Shown: positions 49,796 to 62,108 of the stretch, piece after piece
Numbering within the stretch: position 1 is the first letter of the stretch
How the letters are laid out: every line of letters begins with the position of its first letter
Assembly: GCA_037043015.1 (NCBI GenBank)
Contig: CM073323.1
Location: 1,054,001-1,118,000 of the forward strand
From: Bryum argenteum
Lineage: Eukaryota; Streptophyta; Bryopsida; Bryales; Bryaceae
DNA length: 64,000 nucleotides
Direction of reading: 5' to 3'
Made by a program: the position numbers and the translations under genes
Notes under the pieces: generated by a model
Told to the model about the DNA's origin: nothing
Databases searched by the model: none
Seen by the model: only the letters and a program-made list of their open reading frames with translations

Positions 49796-50614
49796 GGTGT
49801 CTCATTTTGTAGAAAGTCTTGTTGCTCACCGCTCTCAATAACAAGGTTCTGTTACACAGAAATCATTCTCATTTCTGCGATTTCCCTAATGTTCTCCCTG
49901 AATGATTACTAGCCCAGCCAAAAGCTCGGCCTCTCGGTTTTGGAAACAATTGCTCTTCGCTGGTGTGTGACATTTTCTCATGGGTGCAATCTATTGAGTC
50001 CCCGGAGTTCACGATTTCTGCTGATAAACAAACATCAAAGAGTTGGTGGGAAATTCTGGTGTTTGCAGACTTGCGAAGAGTATCCTGGCATTTGCTGTGG
50101 CCTACTTAGAGTGGGGTGCAGACTGGCCGTTATCCAGTGTTGATCCAGTTTGTGTAAAACTGAATTCACTCTGAATGTAATGAAAGGACACGAGTTTTAA
50201 AGTCTGGCATGCATTCCAATCGACAAGTAATTGAGTGGAAGGGTGAAATAACACATGCTTGATGACCTTTTATATGTCCAGAATCAGCACTCAATCTGTC
50301 AAAGACTAGGAAGGAGATAACTTAAAACGTCACTCTGATGGCATGAGACGACTAAAAAAAAAATACACAATCTGGATACACGCATTGTAGGGACTGCACA
50401 GAACAGGTGAATTGAATCAAAGAGGTGATTTACAAACTTCATTCAAGAACATCAAGAACAAAATTCATTTATTTTCAATATAAAGTTGTCACAATAAAGA
50501 AAACAATGAAGAAAATGCATAATATGTACAAAAGAACATGATTCCATTACTTATGGAGAAAACATGGATGAACAATTTGTTCATCCAAGAACTGTACTAG
50601 AACTTTGGGGAGCC
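49796..50614. other. Convergent 3' ends of the SAM carrier and the WEB-like gene
   Basis: The sequence between the two stop codons has no coding frame of note and no repeat. It should hold both 3' UTRs and polyadenylation sites. Confidence 0.5.
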
Positions 50615-53600
50615 TTATACAAGAATCTTTTTCTTTGTGAAATATTGCCCAATCTTGGAAGAGAGTTTGTTTTTTCTCTGCTTCTCCATTGATGGCAGTC
50701 TTGTGGTCAAGACTTGTGCGGTGGACTCTGTGGGCGACCTCTCTAATTGACTAAGGCTAGCAAAACTTGCAATTGAGAATGAAGAACAAGATGGACTACT
50801 ACTACTTTGAGAATCTTCAAAACAAATGCCATTCAAACTGCCTTGTCTATCTCCAACATTCAAATACCTGCTTGAAGAATGGACTCCACCATTCAAATGC
50901 CCTGAATGTGAGAGTGACTTCCGCTCAAGTCTTTTGCTTCGCAGCTGTGCCTCACATGAAAATTTGGCTGCTTCCGCTTCTTCACACTTACTAATTGCTT
51001 CAATCAAATCATCACGGCAAGATGCAAGATCTTTTTCCAAGTTATGCATCCTCATTTGCATCTCCTTTTCACTTGCTCTTGCTTCATCCACCTACAAACA
51101 CAAACAATATATCAATCAATCAAACATGCATAGTATATTAGAGAACTAATAAATTAACTTGAATGACACATATCACATGGTCATTGAATTTAGTATGAAG
51201 CTCACCTCAGCCAACGCCACAGCTTTACGCTTATCCACTACTTCTTGCAACTCATTTGCCTTCATTTTTAAGTTGCCATAATCCTCCCATGATATTGAGG
51301 TTTCCACCTCGTTCTCCATCTCTCCATCATACTCTGGGATGGTCTTTAACCTCATCTGCAAGGTGGAAATACAAATACTACTCAATACGAAAATCTAACC
51401 AACTACCATGATGTAACTATATCCCAACAAAATAGTGTACATTAGTCATTACATCATTATTGAAGAAAATCAATCGAGAATCAGTTCAAAAATTGAAAAT
51501 ATCATATGAAACTAAAGTCTTTAATGTCTAAGTTTATATTGAATAGTGGCTTATGATATTCATTTGTTGGAGTTTTCTTTGAATGACTCACTGCCAAAAG
51601 TGTACGTCACATATGCACACTTGGATGGTCAAATCTACTTTCTTACTAATGATATGATATATTAATTGAAATAAGCCTAGTCTTCTACATTAAACTTATT
51701 GTATACATGCATTTAGAGCTTCAGAACATATGCAAAGACCATTGCTTCAATGATATGGAGACAAAAGCTCCAAGTCCTTGTTACAATTCAAAGATTAGCA
51801 ACACATCATTTGGGAGGAAAACACCTATCTTTACAAATATACATAGAATATTTGTACTAAAATGAGCAATGCAACCAAGTGAACCTGTGCAAAAGCCCAT
51901 TCTTCACTCTGTTTGGCTGCCTCCACCTCCAACTGCAAAGTCTTCAATCTAGCTTCCAAGGTTTCAATGTGAGCCTGCAATTCCTCAATGACTTGTCTTA
52001 GCTTGTCCACTTCTTGAGTTGCATGCCTCATATTGATAGAAGCATCCTCTGCCTCTGCCATCACCTGTTCCAACACCCACTATCGATATGTAAACCATAA
52101 TCGTGAAAGTGCAATATGATACAAGAATAACAAAACAATCATTCAAAGAACTATACTCTTCATTGAGGCAAAATAATACAATTGTAACAATGATAAACAA
52201 TGGACTAATTATGAGCATGATTGGCCATAATCTTTCATTGACCTTCTTCATTACGGTTTAGATTTTAAGTACGTGAATTCATTAGAATATACATCTCTAA
52301 AATATGTATGTCTATACCAATTGATATAATAAAGTTTGATGATGCAACTTAACCATTAACATAGTACAACTAGTGGTAAAAATATCCAATGAGTGGTACA
52401 TCATTCACCATCAGTTATCAACTAGGTTATTAAATCACCCAAAACAAAGAACTTGTCGATCATATTTAAAGTCTCAATCAAGTCAAAATCTAAATATAAG
52501 TAATGTGTTTGAGCTTACCGCAACCTCCCATTGAGTCCTCATTTGATTCAACTCCGCTTCATATTGATGCTCCTTCTCTGCAAAAGCTCTTCTATGATCT
52601 TCTTGAGTGGTTGCTAACTCAGCTTTTGCGTTGTTAAGCTCTGCCTTTAGAGATGCCATAGAAGTTGACATTGTTCTCTCTGATTCAGTCGCTTTTTCTA
52701 ATTTGGCAACAACTTCATCCAAGTTCAACTCGATTCCTCTTGCCTGCAACCAAAAAAAGAATTGGAATTAGTCAATGATTGTTCCATGAATAGACTCACT
52801 AGTATGCAACCCAAAATCAAACAACACTACAATAACTACCCTCCATGCCACATACATCCAACTCCAATATCACTAAACTAAGGTATGATCTATTTTGGCA
52901 AGTAAATCTATCATTATAAAGAGCTTTAAAATTCTGACTTTAATTTACTTCATAAACAACCTATACAACATTGTTTTTTTTGTTTTAATTTTGATTGGAT
53001 TCATTCAATATTACTTCATGTTAGTAGTTGATTCTTCTCAATATTTTAAAACCATGAACCCTTGATTGTTTCCTATTTTTTCATTTTTGAGCAATGCAAC
53101 ATTGCAACCTGAGGATTGAAAATTTGGGCTTTGATAGGTACTTTGTCAACGAGCTTTGAAGCACCTTGGAGATCTAATCTCATCTTTTGCACCTTTAGGC
53201 TATAATCCATGAAGGCCGCTTTAGCCTTGGCTTCCCCTTCCTTAGTACACACTACATTTGCGTTCCTAGCCTCCAACTCAGCATTCTTGATTGCCAACTC
53301 AGCCGTTAGTGCAGCATTATCCCCACTCACCCATTCTAAAGCTTCTTTTGCTATGGCCAATTCAATACTCACTTTCTGTAGATCATAAGTTGTGAATACT
53401 AAAGACTCTTTGGCGTCCGCTTCTGAATCCCTCAAGGCATAATAATGAGTTTTGATATCCTCAATTTGTGCTTGGGAACTTGTATCTGCCTCTCGATATT
53501 TTGCCTCAGACTTTTTGGTAGCGTTCAACTCAATATGAAGGTCATCCATACTAGCACGTAGCTCGGACTCGGATGCTTCCTTGCTCTCTTTAGTTGAGGC

Positions 53601-56600
53601 TAACTCTGCCTTCAAATCCTCTACTTCTTGCGTAATCATCTACAATGTAACCAACAAACATGAGCATTACAAATAGAAATCCAAGGAATGTTACCAATGT
53701 CAAGATCCAAGAAATCCTTTCATTTATAACATTCTACAAATATAAGGTTGTAGTTGTGTAACACCAATCCTTATTTGTTTCTAGGTGGAAGATTTCTCAC
53801 CTTTAACACCAAAACCAAAATCAACGAATCAAACCTTGCAAAGTCAAAATAATTTTTGGACATTCGATCAAAATAAATTTCATAAAGATCTATGTGGAAC
53901 ATCCTTCCTTTCAATGAACATATTAACACAATCTTCCTTGCATCTTCAAAATGGTATATCCATATAAAACATTTACCTTGAGCAAAAAATTCATTGGTCT
54001 CACTATTCTATGGGAGGTTATACCAATTACAAGGTTCTAATTTCACAAGAAAAAGCCTCAAATGATAATGACATCTTCTAATCTTAAATGATATATTGAA
54101 GATCACATATGGAGGTTCGAGTTGTTATTTTAAACGAAACACTTAACAATGAACATACTACTAAGAGCAATAAACAAAAAATCATGTGTCATCCAAGTTG
54201 GATGCATAGAGGTTAAGATATAAAATGAAAAAAACCACCAGATAAAAACCATAAAAACCATAAATCACCTGCACCGTGCTTTGTGCTTCTCTGGCTGTCA
54301 CAAGCTCGGCTTGAACGGTGTCCAGAAGTGCAAGTTGGGCGTTAGCAGCAGCAACTTGTTTAACAAGCTCCGCCTCAGCCTTCTCCTGTGCTGCAGTGGC
54401 CTCCTGTAGGCGGGCATTCATAGCCAGCAATTCCGACCTCACCTCCTCCAGTTTCTTCGCAATGCCGGACTTCTCCACAAGCACATTTGAGTACTGCAAG
54501 GAGAGATCAAATTGCACTTTGCTGATCTCCTCCTTCAGCACCCTCACCATCTTCAAAGCGCATTCAGCCTCTACAGTAAAATCCAGTTGCAGTCTTCGAA
54601 CCTCTTCATCTGCATGGGCAAGCACTGCACTGATAACATCATGAAGCTTCTCAACTTCTGTCTGGGCACAGTCTAGCTCCTCACGGCAATCCCCAAGCTG
54701 CTCTTGCAATGCACCCAGTTCACTCTGCAACCTCGCATACTCCTTGGACAGCTCGAGATTGCGCCCATAAACGGCCTCCAGCTCCACCTCAGAATTTTCC
54801 CTTACTTTCGCAAGCTCCACAGTTAGATTCACCTTTTCATCCTTGAGCACAGTGACTTCCGCTTGCAGCTTCTCATTCTCTTCCTGGGCAGCGGTGATGT
54901 CACTCACGAGGTCTTCGTGGCTGGTTCGATGTTCCTCTTTGAGCTGATAGATCTTCTCATTCACTTCGAAAAGCTCTGAGTGGCAGCTCTCGTACTTCAC
55001 ACGCAGCGTATCCCGCTCCTCTATCAGCTTGTCGATGTGCTCCGTTGCTTCAGAAAGCTCCATACAAGAGCTGTAATACTGGCCCATTGCATCTTCCAAC
55101 TTCGCTACCAGCTCGCGGTTCTTGTCATCGAGTTCTCTCAGCATGGTAGCAGACTCTCTGCCCTTGGCAGCTGCAGCACTCAACTCATCCTGCAGTCGAG
55201 AAATATCCTCTTTCGCGTTCACGGATTCCCTTTCGTAAACCGAAATCACCTCTTTGGCATTCTCGAGGTTCACGCTAGAGGTTTCGTGCAGACGCTGAAG
55301 ATCCTCGATGTCTTCCTGCAACTGCCTGTTACGGAGTACGAGGTTTGAGGTGGAGGCGGCATGTTGGCTTTGCAATCTGGAGATCTCCTCAGAGTGCTCG
55401 TGAGACGAGGTTTCGTGCAATCTGCGAGCAGCCGCAAGGTCTCCATGGAGGGTGTGATATTCAGCTTTTGCGCGCGCGAGTTCCACAGTCAGGCTTCGGG
55501 CAGCAGCAAGGTCGGCATCCAGCCAAGCAATTTCCTCCTTCGCCCTTGCAAGCTCCAGCCCATGCTTGTTCCAGGAATCGCTCAAATTTTCTTGCAATGT
55601 GCGAATATCATTCTTCGCATTCACCAGCTCCGCGGTCAGGCTTTCTTCACGACCCCGTCCCGCATCGAGTTCGGACCGAAGCCTCCTCGTCTCCGATAGA
55701 AGCTTGAAGTTGGCCGATTTGTGGTGTTCAGCTAAATCGATCTCTGCTTTTGCCCTATCAAGCTCTGCAAATCGATCCAGCATAGGAAACAATCAGAAAT
55801 AGACGGTTTTGGCGGCTTCAGCCAGTCGAAAATCCACCATCCGTGTTAACAGATATCAGAATTAGTGCACGGTAATACACTATTTTCTATACCTGATGCT
55901 AGCTCAAATACTCTATATTGGCACAACTATACACTATCAAGTGTAACTGAAGTTCCGAAGCCCATTTGTTGATTGAATTGATCGTATGAATAGGGCTTTT
56001 GTTTCAGTGAAGATCCGCAATGACTTCAGTTCTAAACGCCATCAAGTGTGATGCAAAGACTAATGTGATGGTGTACCTGCTGCGAATTTTGAATTGAGAT
56101 TCCTCGATTCTTCGAGCTCATTGCGAAGTCTATCAACTTCGGAAGGTACGAATGATCCATGACTCCAGTTGGGCGGTGGCGGGGCACTCTCCACCTCAAC
56201 GTCATCGGAAACTGCAAAATGCTCAACCTGAGATATTTGATCAAGAAGGTTCTTGATGTTGGTGTATTCTCGCACAGCTTGAGTCTTGCCAGTCTCCGCG
56301 GTCACCAGTTTTCTTTTCACCTCCGCCAATTCCGCTTCGAGGGCGGCAATCGTCTGCCAAGCATCAAGCAACAATCTCCAACTATCAGTTGAAAGTACGA
56401 TGGCACAAGCATGATGCCCAATTCGAAATATTGGTTTCTGACAATATGAACACCAACTTGGTTGACTCCTCTAGCAGATTTTTGAACCACAAAATCCATC
56501 TGATCAGCATTTCGAATGCAAATGGATGCAGTAACATACCTCAGTGTATTTACCCTCGGAACTGACCGTGGTCTGGGAGCGGTTCAATGTAAAGAATGAA

Positions 56601-56737
56601 CCAAGATGGTGAGCTGGAGGAGGCAGAAGTGAGTGACTTTGGTGCACACTAATGGCAGGATTGGCAGACCCGCCGTCGAACATTCTCTTCGCTGCTACTG
56701 GAGCTGTGGAAGCTGATCTTTCCTCTGGCTCCTTCAT
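50615..56737 (-). CDS. Long coiled-coil protein, WEB family (WEB1/PMI2, DUF827) type
   Basis: Eight exons (56540-56737, 56077-56353, 54269-55764, 53109-53639, 52519-52743, 51885-52064, 51206-51355, 50615-51091) give 1177 residues. Residues 1-66 are Ser/Pro-rich. From about 67 to 1080 the sequence is nearly continuous heptad coiled coil (Leu/Ala/Glu/Lys, for example LEAELAEVKRKLVTAE and LARAKEEIAWLDADLAAAR). The C-terminal segment ISWEDYGNLKMKANELQE, then EVDEARASEKE, then AEAAKFSCEAQLRSKR matches the layout of WEB proteins (ISLEEY...KA, ASEKE, AEAAK...LR). The tail is Ser-rich and ends KIGQYFTKKKILV. WEB1 and PMI2 act in blue-light chloroplast movement through actin. The large exon 54269-55764 is 1.5 kb. 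The family call rests mainly on the C-terminal segment; a generic myosin-like coiled coil is the alternative. Confidence 0.78.
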
Positions 56738-58330
56738 GACTGCCTTGATTTATTTCTCCAAGTTCTGAATCAATAAACCGATATGACGAGGTTGCTTAAC
56801 GCAGCAGTATTTCCTCCGCACCTTTCAACACAATTCAAGTATAACTAGAGCCAGGAAGTTCTAAAACCGCAGCCGAAATTCCTGGTCCGAACAGACATAC
56901 TGTGGAAACTTAGCAACACACATATATGCTTGTACATTCAGTTGTAAATCACAGCCAGCACGCTGAGTTTCTTTGTTGCATCCAGATAATCATTGCATCA
57001 CAATCAGAATGAACAAGGCCAATTACAATTTACAGGTACAGTTACACGGTTTCTAGACATAGCATATCTCATGCTCGAGGCTAGACTTTATTATCTTAAG
57101 CATACTACCGTACATGAATTGACACTAGAAGGGGGTTCATATCCTGCTCTTGCAATTATCAAGATCCATTTACACCTGATCAGAGTTGGTCACATTGGAT
57201 GCGTCAATTTTCTCAAGGTTCAAAGGCACACTCTCCTAAAGCGTCCCACCTCAACTGCTATTCTTGTCTCTTCCAGAGACTTTAAGAACGGAATTCAGTA
57301 CTGAGTCAGTGATTTTAGCAGCCTCCCCCAACAACAAAAACCAATTAATCTAGCTGTTACCAGAACTGAAAGGGAGTAATTATGCTAACCTTTTACCGAG
57401 ACAAACGTCGTCAAAAACCGTAGCAATCACCTCCATCGAGCATGGTAGTGAACTAATTGCCACCACTCGCCAAAAGTTTCGTAAACCTCGTAGACATTTA
57501 TATAACAAATTCGCCATATGAAGTTCCGAGCACTGCTGTGACGAAGCTCGGCCATCGTGCGCACACTCTGCTACAACCCCATAGGATTTCCTTCACACTG
57601 CTGCTCAAAATCGGTCAGAATACTTAATCCGAATACCCTAATCCATAATCAGCTCAGCCGGACATGAAGCATCCTGCTGAATTGAAATCCCTCGCACGTA
57701 TGTTGGTAGCTGTACTACGTACTTGAGCGCACCAATCGATCTGTAACAGACACTGATGCTTGATGCTGTAGTACTACTCCCCAGATTTCCTATCAAGTAC
57801 CCTTTCTCTGACCCTCAATTCTATTCTTTAAATAAAAGCATCAATCCCAACTCTGCCGGCCAAACAGAAAATACAATAAAAAAAATATCAGACAGACGAA
57901 TCTAGGTACCGTCCTATAGCCACTCATTCGAATTCACCCTCGCACTCAACAAAAGCATGAACCCAAATTTTTGGAAGTAACAGGAAAGTCGATGAGAACC
58001 CCAAGAACAGGGCTATGCTACTGTACTAGTACGTATTACACTACCTTCAGCGGATTCTCCGAACACATGCAACTCATAACCCTCCTGCTAAAGCCTGCCA
58101 GCGCCTTGCATGAAGCTTACACGTGCAAAGGAATCGGAGCTAGCAATTTGTGGCAAGAGAGAGCAAGTGAGATTACCAGCAAATTGAGCATGCGGCATCA
58201 TCCGTGCTTGGGCGTGAGGGCGAAATTGGCGAGGTGGGTTTGAAGCGCAATTGGGAGGAGAGAATCGTTGAGGGAGAGGAGGGAGAGAGAAGAAGCAGTC
58301 AGACAGTCTTCGACGACTAGCCTACAGCAA
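56738..58330 (-). promoter_or_regulatory. 5' leader and promoter region of the WEB-like gene
   Basis: No coding frame of note. A GA-rich patch on the plus strand at about 58240-58310 (CT-rich on the gene strand) resembles plant transcription start regions, so a long 5' UTR, probably with an intron, may run from about 58300 to 56737. Confidence 0.35.
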
Positions 58331-58566
58331 AGGAGGAGAATATGAGTAACTTACGAGTTACGAATTAGTGCCCGTCACGTTACTAACTGGTGGATGATAT
58401 CGGAAATCGGTTCATCCGTTTGGATGGATGGATGTCGGAAGAGTTGACTCTGACGACTTCGGCTTATAAAGGGATCACACGTGTGCTAATAAGCTGCCAT
58501 TACTTCAGAGCTTGTCTCCTACAAAGTAATCTTCTATTTACTCTTAGAACTATTCAGGATCATTTC

Positions 58567-58646
58567 TTAACCCTTAAACGTCATAGCATGCCCCTCGGGC
58601 TTGGTTTCCAGTGTATTTTCAGAGGGGCTTGACGTTTGAGGGTTAA
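58567..58646. mobile_element. 72-base TTAA-flanked miniature element
   Basis: The body (58571-58642) starts CCCTTAAACGTCATAGCATG and ends GAGGGGCTTGACGTTTGAGG plus G. The first 13 bases match in inverted orientation with one change, and a further GCCCCTC block also pairs. TTAA lies on both sides. It is the shortest member of the same terminal family as the 59-61 kb cluster. Confidence 0.72.
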
Positions 58647-59264
58647 GTTATTTGTATTTCACTTGCTACAATAGATATTTCACCTATCAGTTGAATGGGC
58701 CTTTGTGATGATGCTCTCCTATAAGGTGTAATGACCTTTTGACTTCTTTGCTTCCACTTGTATATTTATAGTACTTCTCTACTTCCACGTATCAATCCAA
58801 TTAACCAAAAGGGTTGCATTTTATTACTGCGTTCCATTTACAACTTGTAGGGTCATCCATGTCTGCAATTTAGACACATGGGACAAGCAAGTGACAAAGA
58901 GTGACGTAACAAATACAAAGGTGATGAACAGAAAGGACAATAGTCAAAATTGGAGATATAGAATAGTGTGAGTATCATTTGTGCATTTGATACACAACCT
59001 AGAACACAATTCCAAGTGGAACCATCAATCATGGACTCTCCTAAAATTTGTCAAGAATTTTTGAAGTTAAACCGCTTATAGGCTTCCTGAATGGTGCCCT
59101 AAGATGACAACCTAAAATCTTCACTACAAATACATGGAGAGTCGGACTTCAAAGTTATTGTGTACCTTTGGATCAGAAGGGCTTTATGAACAAATCTTGG
59201 TATTGTGTTACTTCTCATCAGTCTACCTCATAGGACAAGCCAAACTCTTGTATAACTACATAAT
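58647..59264. other. AT-rich DNA between TTAA-flanked elements
   Basis: No gene, repeat or motif was recognised in this stretch. Confidence 0.5.
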
Positions 59265-59634
59265 TTAATCCTTAAACGTTAGGCTATACGGATTTGGGTA
59301 GCCCAATATTGGATCACAACATCTTTTGGACTTGGCCATCATAAATAGTGCCCTTTTTGAACTTGAGCATCATGAATGAACCAATCAATGATGAGCTTGC
59401 AATCTCCTACAAGATTATGTACAACCCCTACCTACCTACCACAATCCTTTCATAGCAAAAAATCACTCATACAAATTGTGATTTGAATTCTAAAATTTCA
59501 CTTTTTGAATGCATCAGAAGAAGGTGACTAATTTGATATCAAAATATAAGTGAATAGTTGAGTACATTGAGAGCTACAGAGGAGATTTTGTTGGAATATG
59601 ACCCCTCGGGTCACCTCAGGCGTTTAAGGGTTAA
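59265..59634. mobile_element. TTAA-flanked MITE, copy A
   Basis: The body 59269-59630 starts TCCTTAAACG (first base changed from C) and ends CGTTTAAGGG, with TTAA on both sides. It shares most of its interior (ATACGGATTTGGG to GGAGATT, then the AGGCGTTTAAGGG end) with copy C at 60620-60973, in the same orientation. Confidence 0.68.
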
Positions 59635-60619
59635 CCCTTAACTCTTAAACGTCCCTGACTATTTTCAGCCAAAAAACACATTTTCAAAAAAAGCATCATA
59701 GATGGAAATGAATATAAGGTATTTAGATCTCAACCGTACAATCTTGTAATAGACTTATTGTACGTCATGTAGACCGAAAATTTGGATCATGAAGCCTCAT
59801 AGCTTTCGAGATCATAATGTATTAGTACTCAAAACATACTACAAAATTTCATCATTTTCTTTTTAGAGTGGAAATTCTATCAACAAAGCTACTACAATGA
59901 AAAATTCTCCAACTACAAAGTTGTTCACATTCATCTCAAAAACACTCTTGAACCAAAAAAATTCATCAAAAAAATTTCTTGGCTCAAATAAAAGCCTTGC
60001 AATTGTGAAAACTCCCAAAAAATCTACAAAGGAAAAATAATGTAAAACTAGACCCTTTGCACTTAAATCTATGCCTTATCTTCGAAACATCTTTGATTTA
60101 GTCAAGGTTTCTACTACTAAAACTAGACTCTAATTGGAATCCATCCCAAAGAATAAAGTCAAAATCCAACGGTGGATGAAGGAGATATAGCTCCCCAAGA
60201 ATCGTCCATTTTTTCACTTTTTTTATTAAAGAAACATCATTGCAAATCTAATACCAAAAGTATTTGGATCAAAAATCTTCCAACAAGAAAGTTGTTGGGA
60301 TGCATCTTAAGATCATGAATATGTAAAAAGAATTCATGAAAAACTATTTTGGATTTTACTTAATTGGCTTGCAATGGTAAAACATGCCCCATGTTTGAAA
60401 ACCCAAAAACAAACAAAACCGCTACGAAAATGTATGCCATTGATTCATACTTTATTGTATGGGTCTGCAATTTGTACCACACAAACTAGACTTGATTTGG
60501 GACCCAACCCAAGTGATTTCATGCAAAACGGAGTTTGGATGAAGAAGATATGGCTCGTCAAAGTTCTGGGTTGTCATCCAAAATGATCAAATTCAACATT
60601 CGGCGCGTTTAAGGGTTAA
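59631..60619. mobile_element. TTAA-flanked MITE, copy B (middle element)
   Basis: The body 59635-60615 starts CCCTTAACTCTTAAACG and ends CGCGTTTAAGGG. It shares TTAA sites with copies A and C. Its interior is AT-rich, unrelated to A and C, and has no convincing coding frame (a 70-codon frame at 60374-60586 lacks any domain). Confidence 0.62.
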
Positions 60620-60977
60620 AGGCCTAGCTATACGGATTTGGGCAGCCCAGTATTGGATCACAACATCTTTTGCACTTGGGCATCATGAATAGTGCACTTT
60701 TTGAACTTGGGCATCATGAATGAACCAATCAATGATGAGCTTGCAACCTCCTACAAGGTTATATACAACCCCAACCTACCTACCACCATCCTTTCAAAGC
60801 ACAAAATTACTCATACAAATTGTGATTTGAATTCTTAAATTTCACTTTTTGAATGCATCAAAGAAGGTGATCAGTTTGACATCAAAATATAAGTGAAAAG
60901 TTGAGTACATTGAGAGCTACAGAGGAGATTCTGTTGAAATATGAACCCTCGTGTCACCTGAGGCGTTTAAGGGTTAA
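60616..60977. mobile_element. TTAA-flanked MITE, copy C (damaged left end)
   Basis: It is nearly the same as copy A in sequence and orientation. It ends AGGCGTTTAAGGG before TTAA (60974-60977). The left terminus has lost the CCCTTAAACG motif: TTAA is followed by AGGCCTAGCTATACGG. Confidence 0.62.
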
Positions 60978-60996
60978 GCCACCTTGGGTGACATAC

Positions 60997-61499
60997 TTAG
61001 GGCCGATTTACACCTAGGGGACGGGCCAATTCAGCCCGTTTGAGGGCTGAAATCCTCACTCGTGATTGGCCGAAAGGCAAAAATTAGGCCCAACCCCCTT
61101 ACACCTAGAGGCCGGGCCAATTGGTGGCAGAATTTTTTAATCAAGAAATGCAAGTTCTGACATGGCCAGAGCTCGGTGAATTGGGTGCACTGAGAATGGA
61201 AGGCCAATTCTTGGCCTCGGGGCCAATGTCAGATTTGTCTAAAAAAACCTTCTTTTTTTAAAATTTGTTTTTTTCACCAAATCAAATCCGTCCGTTTTTT
61301 GAGAAGTGCTGAATTTTTTTGGACTTTATTAAATTGGCCCGGCTTGCCCGAAGGCCATTACATATGGGAAAATCGGCCCCCATTCTAATCAAATAATAAT
61401 GAGGACTTGAGGCCGGCCCCAACCCAAAAACGGGCTGAAATTTCAAGCAATTGGCCCCAAGAAAACTTGGCCCGGCCCCTAGGTGTAAATCGGCCCTTA
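60997..61499. mobile_element. Tourist-like (PIF/Harbinger type) MITE
   Basis: The 497-base body (61000-61496) has terminal inverted repeats of about 31 bases: GGGCCGATTTACACCTAGGG plus GACGGGCCAA on the left, and its reverse complement with one change on the right. The 3-base target TTA is present on both sides (60997-60999 and 61497-61499). GG-rich ends with a TTA duplication are typical of PIF/Harbinger elements. A further degraded copy of the end motif (TTACACCTAGAGGCCGGGCC) lies at about 61100. No transposase frame is present. Confidence 0.82.
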
Positions 61500-61515
61500 G
61501 TTGCAGAGGTAAGGA

Positions 61516-61978
61516 TCAGCTAGCAACGACGTTCCCATCAGCCGGTGGCAATGGTGTTACATGATGAAGGGTGTGTCCACCCTCATTCAGAACCTGCCAA
61601 AAGTAACTTAGAAGCTGAGATTGCTACAGGAGCGGAGCAGTAAAGAGGTTATTGGGGTGTAGATGGCCGCCCATGAGCCCCACCACATGACAAAGCCAAA
61701 CCAAATCGAATTTCGAAGTTAGTGCCCTCCATTGGCATCAGGTAGACTTACTCATATTGAGCTGAAAAAGTCACCTTAAATTTGGCTGCCATGAGACTTG
61801 TTTTCAACTCCACGTATGATATGTAATTATTTGCTTGTGGCTCACAAATTCCCTTCTCTGCCAATGCAGCCGAAAGTGTCACCCCCCCCACCCCTGCCCC
61901 GCCCGGCCCATGAAGCAAAGTTTGATCATGCATCTGCATGACCAGATCCAGAAGCTTCCGCAGATTTGGTGGGCTCAC
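61516..61978 (-). pseudogene. 3' fragment of an unrecognised gene, next to the MITE
   Basis: Two pieces look like consecutive exons. 61775-61970 (about) reads LRKLLDLVMQMHDQTLL, ALAEKGICEPQANNYISYVE, LKTSLMAAKFK and ends at a GTGACT donor. 61516-61593 reads VLNEGGHTLHHVTPLPPADG then NVVAS and a stop, after a GGCAG acceptor, in matching phase. A run of nine Cs (glycine codons on the gene strand) sits in the first piece. I see no upstream exons in the next kilobase, so it is probably a truncated or captured fragment. I do not recognise the family. Confidence 0.42.
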
Positions 61979-62108
61979 ATTGGATCAAGTCTTCCACTTT
62001 TGAATTGGTAGATTGCAAATTCTTAAATTCCTAACAAGTGTCTCATTTGCTTAAACAACTTTGGTTTGAGTACATTCTTTATTGTATTGACACAAAACTC
62101 TTAGGAAT
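61979..62108. other. AT-rich spacer
   Basis: No exon or repeat was recognised between the gene fragment and the dispersed repeat. Confidence 0.4.

Noticed and set aside
59265-60977. Possible LTR retrotransposon (direct repeats A and C flanking B)
   Set aside because: Borders are TTAA with inverted CCCTTAAACG-type ends, and no primer-binding site, polypurine tract or gag/pol frame is visible.
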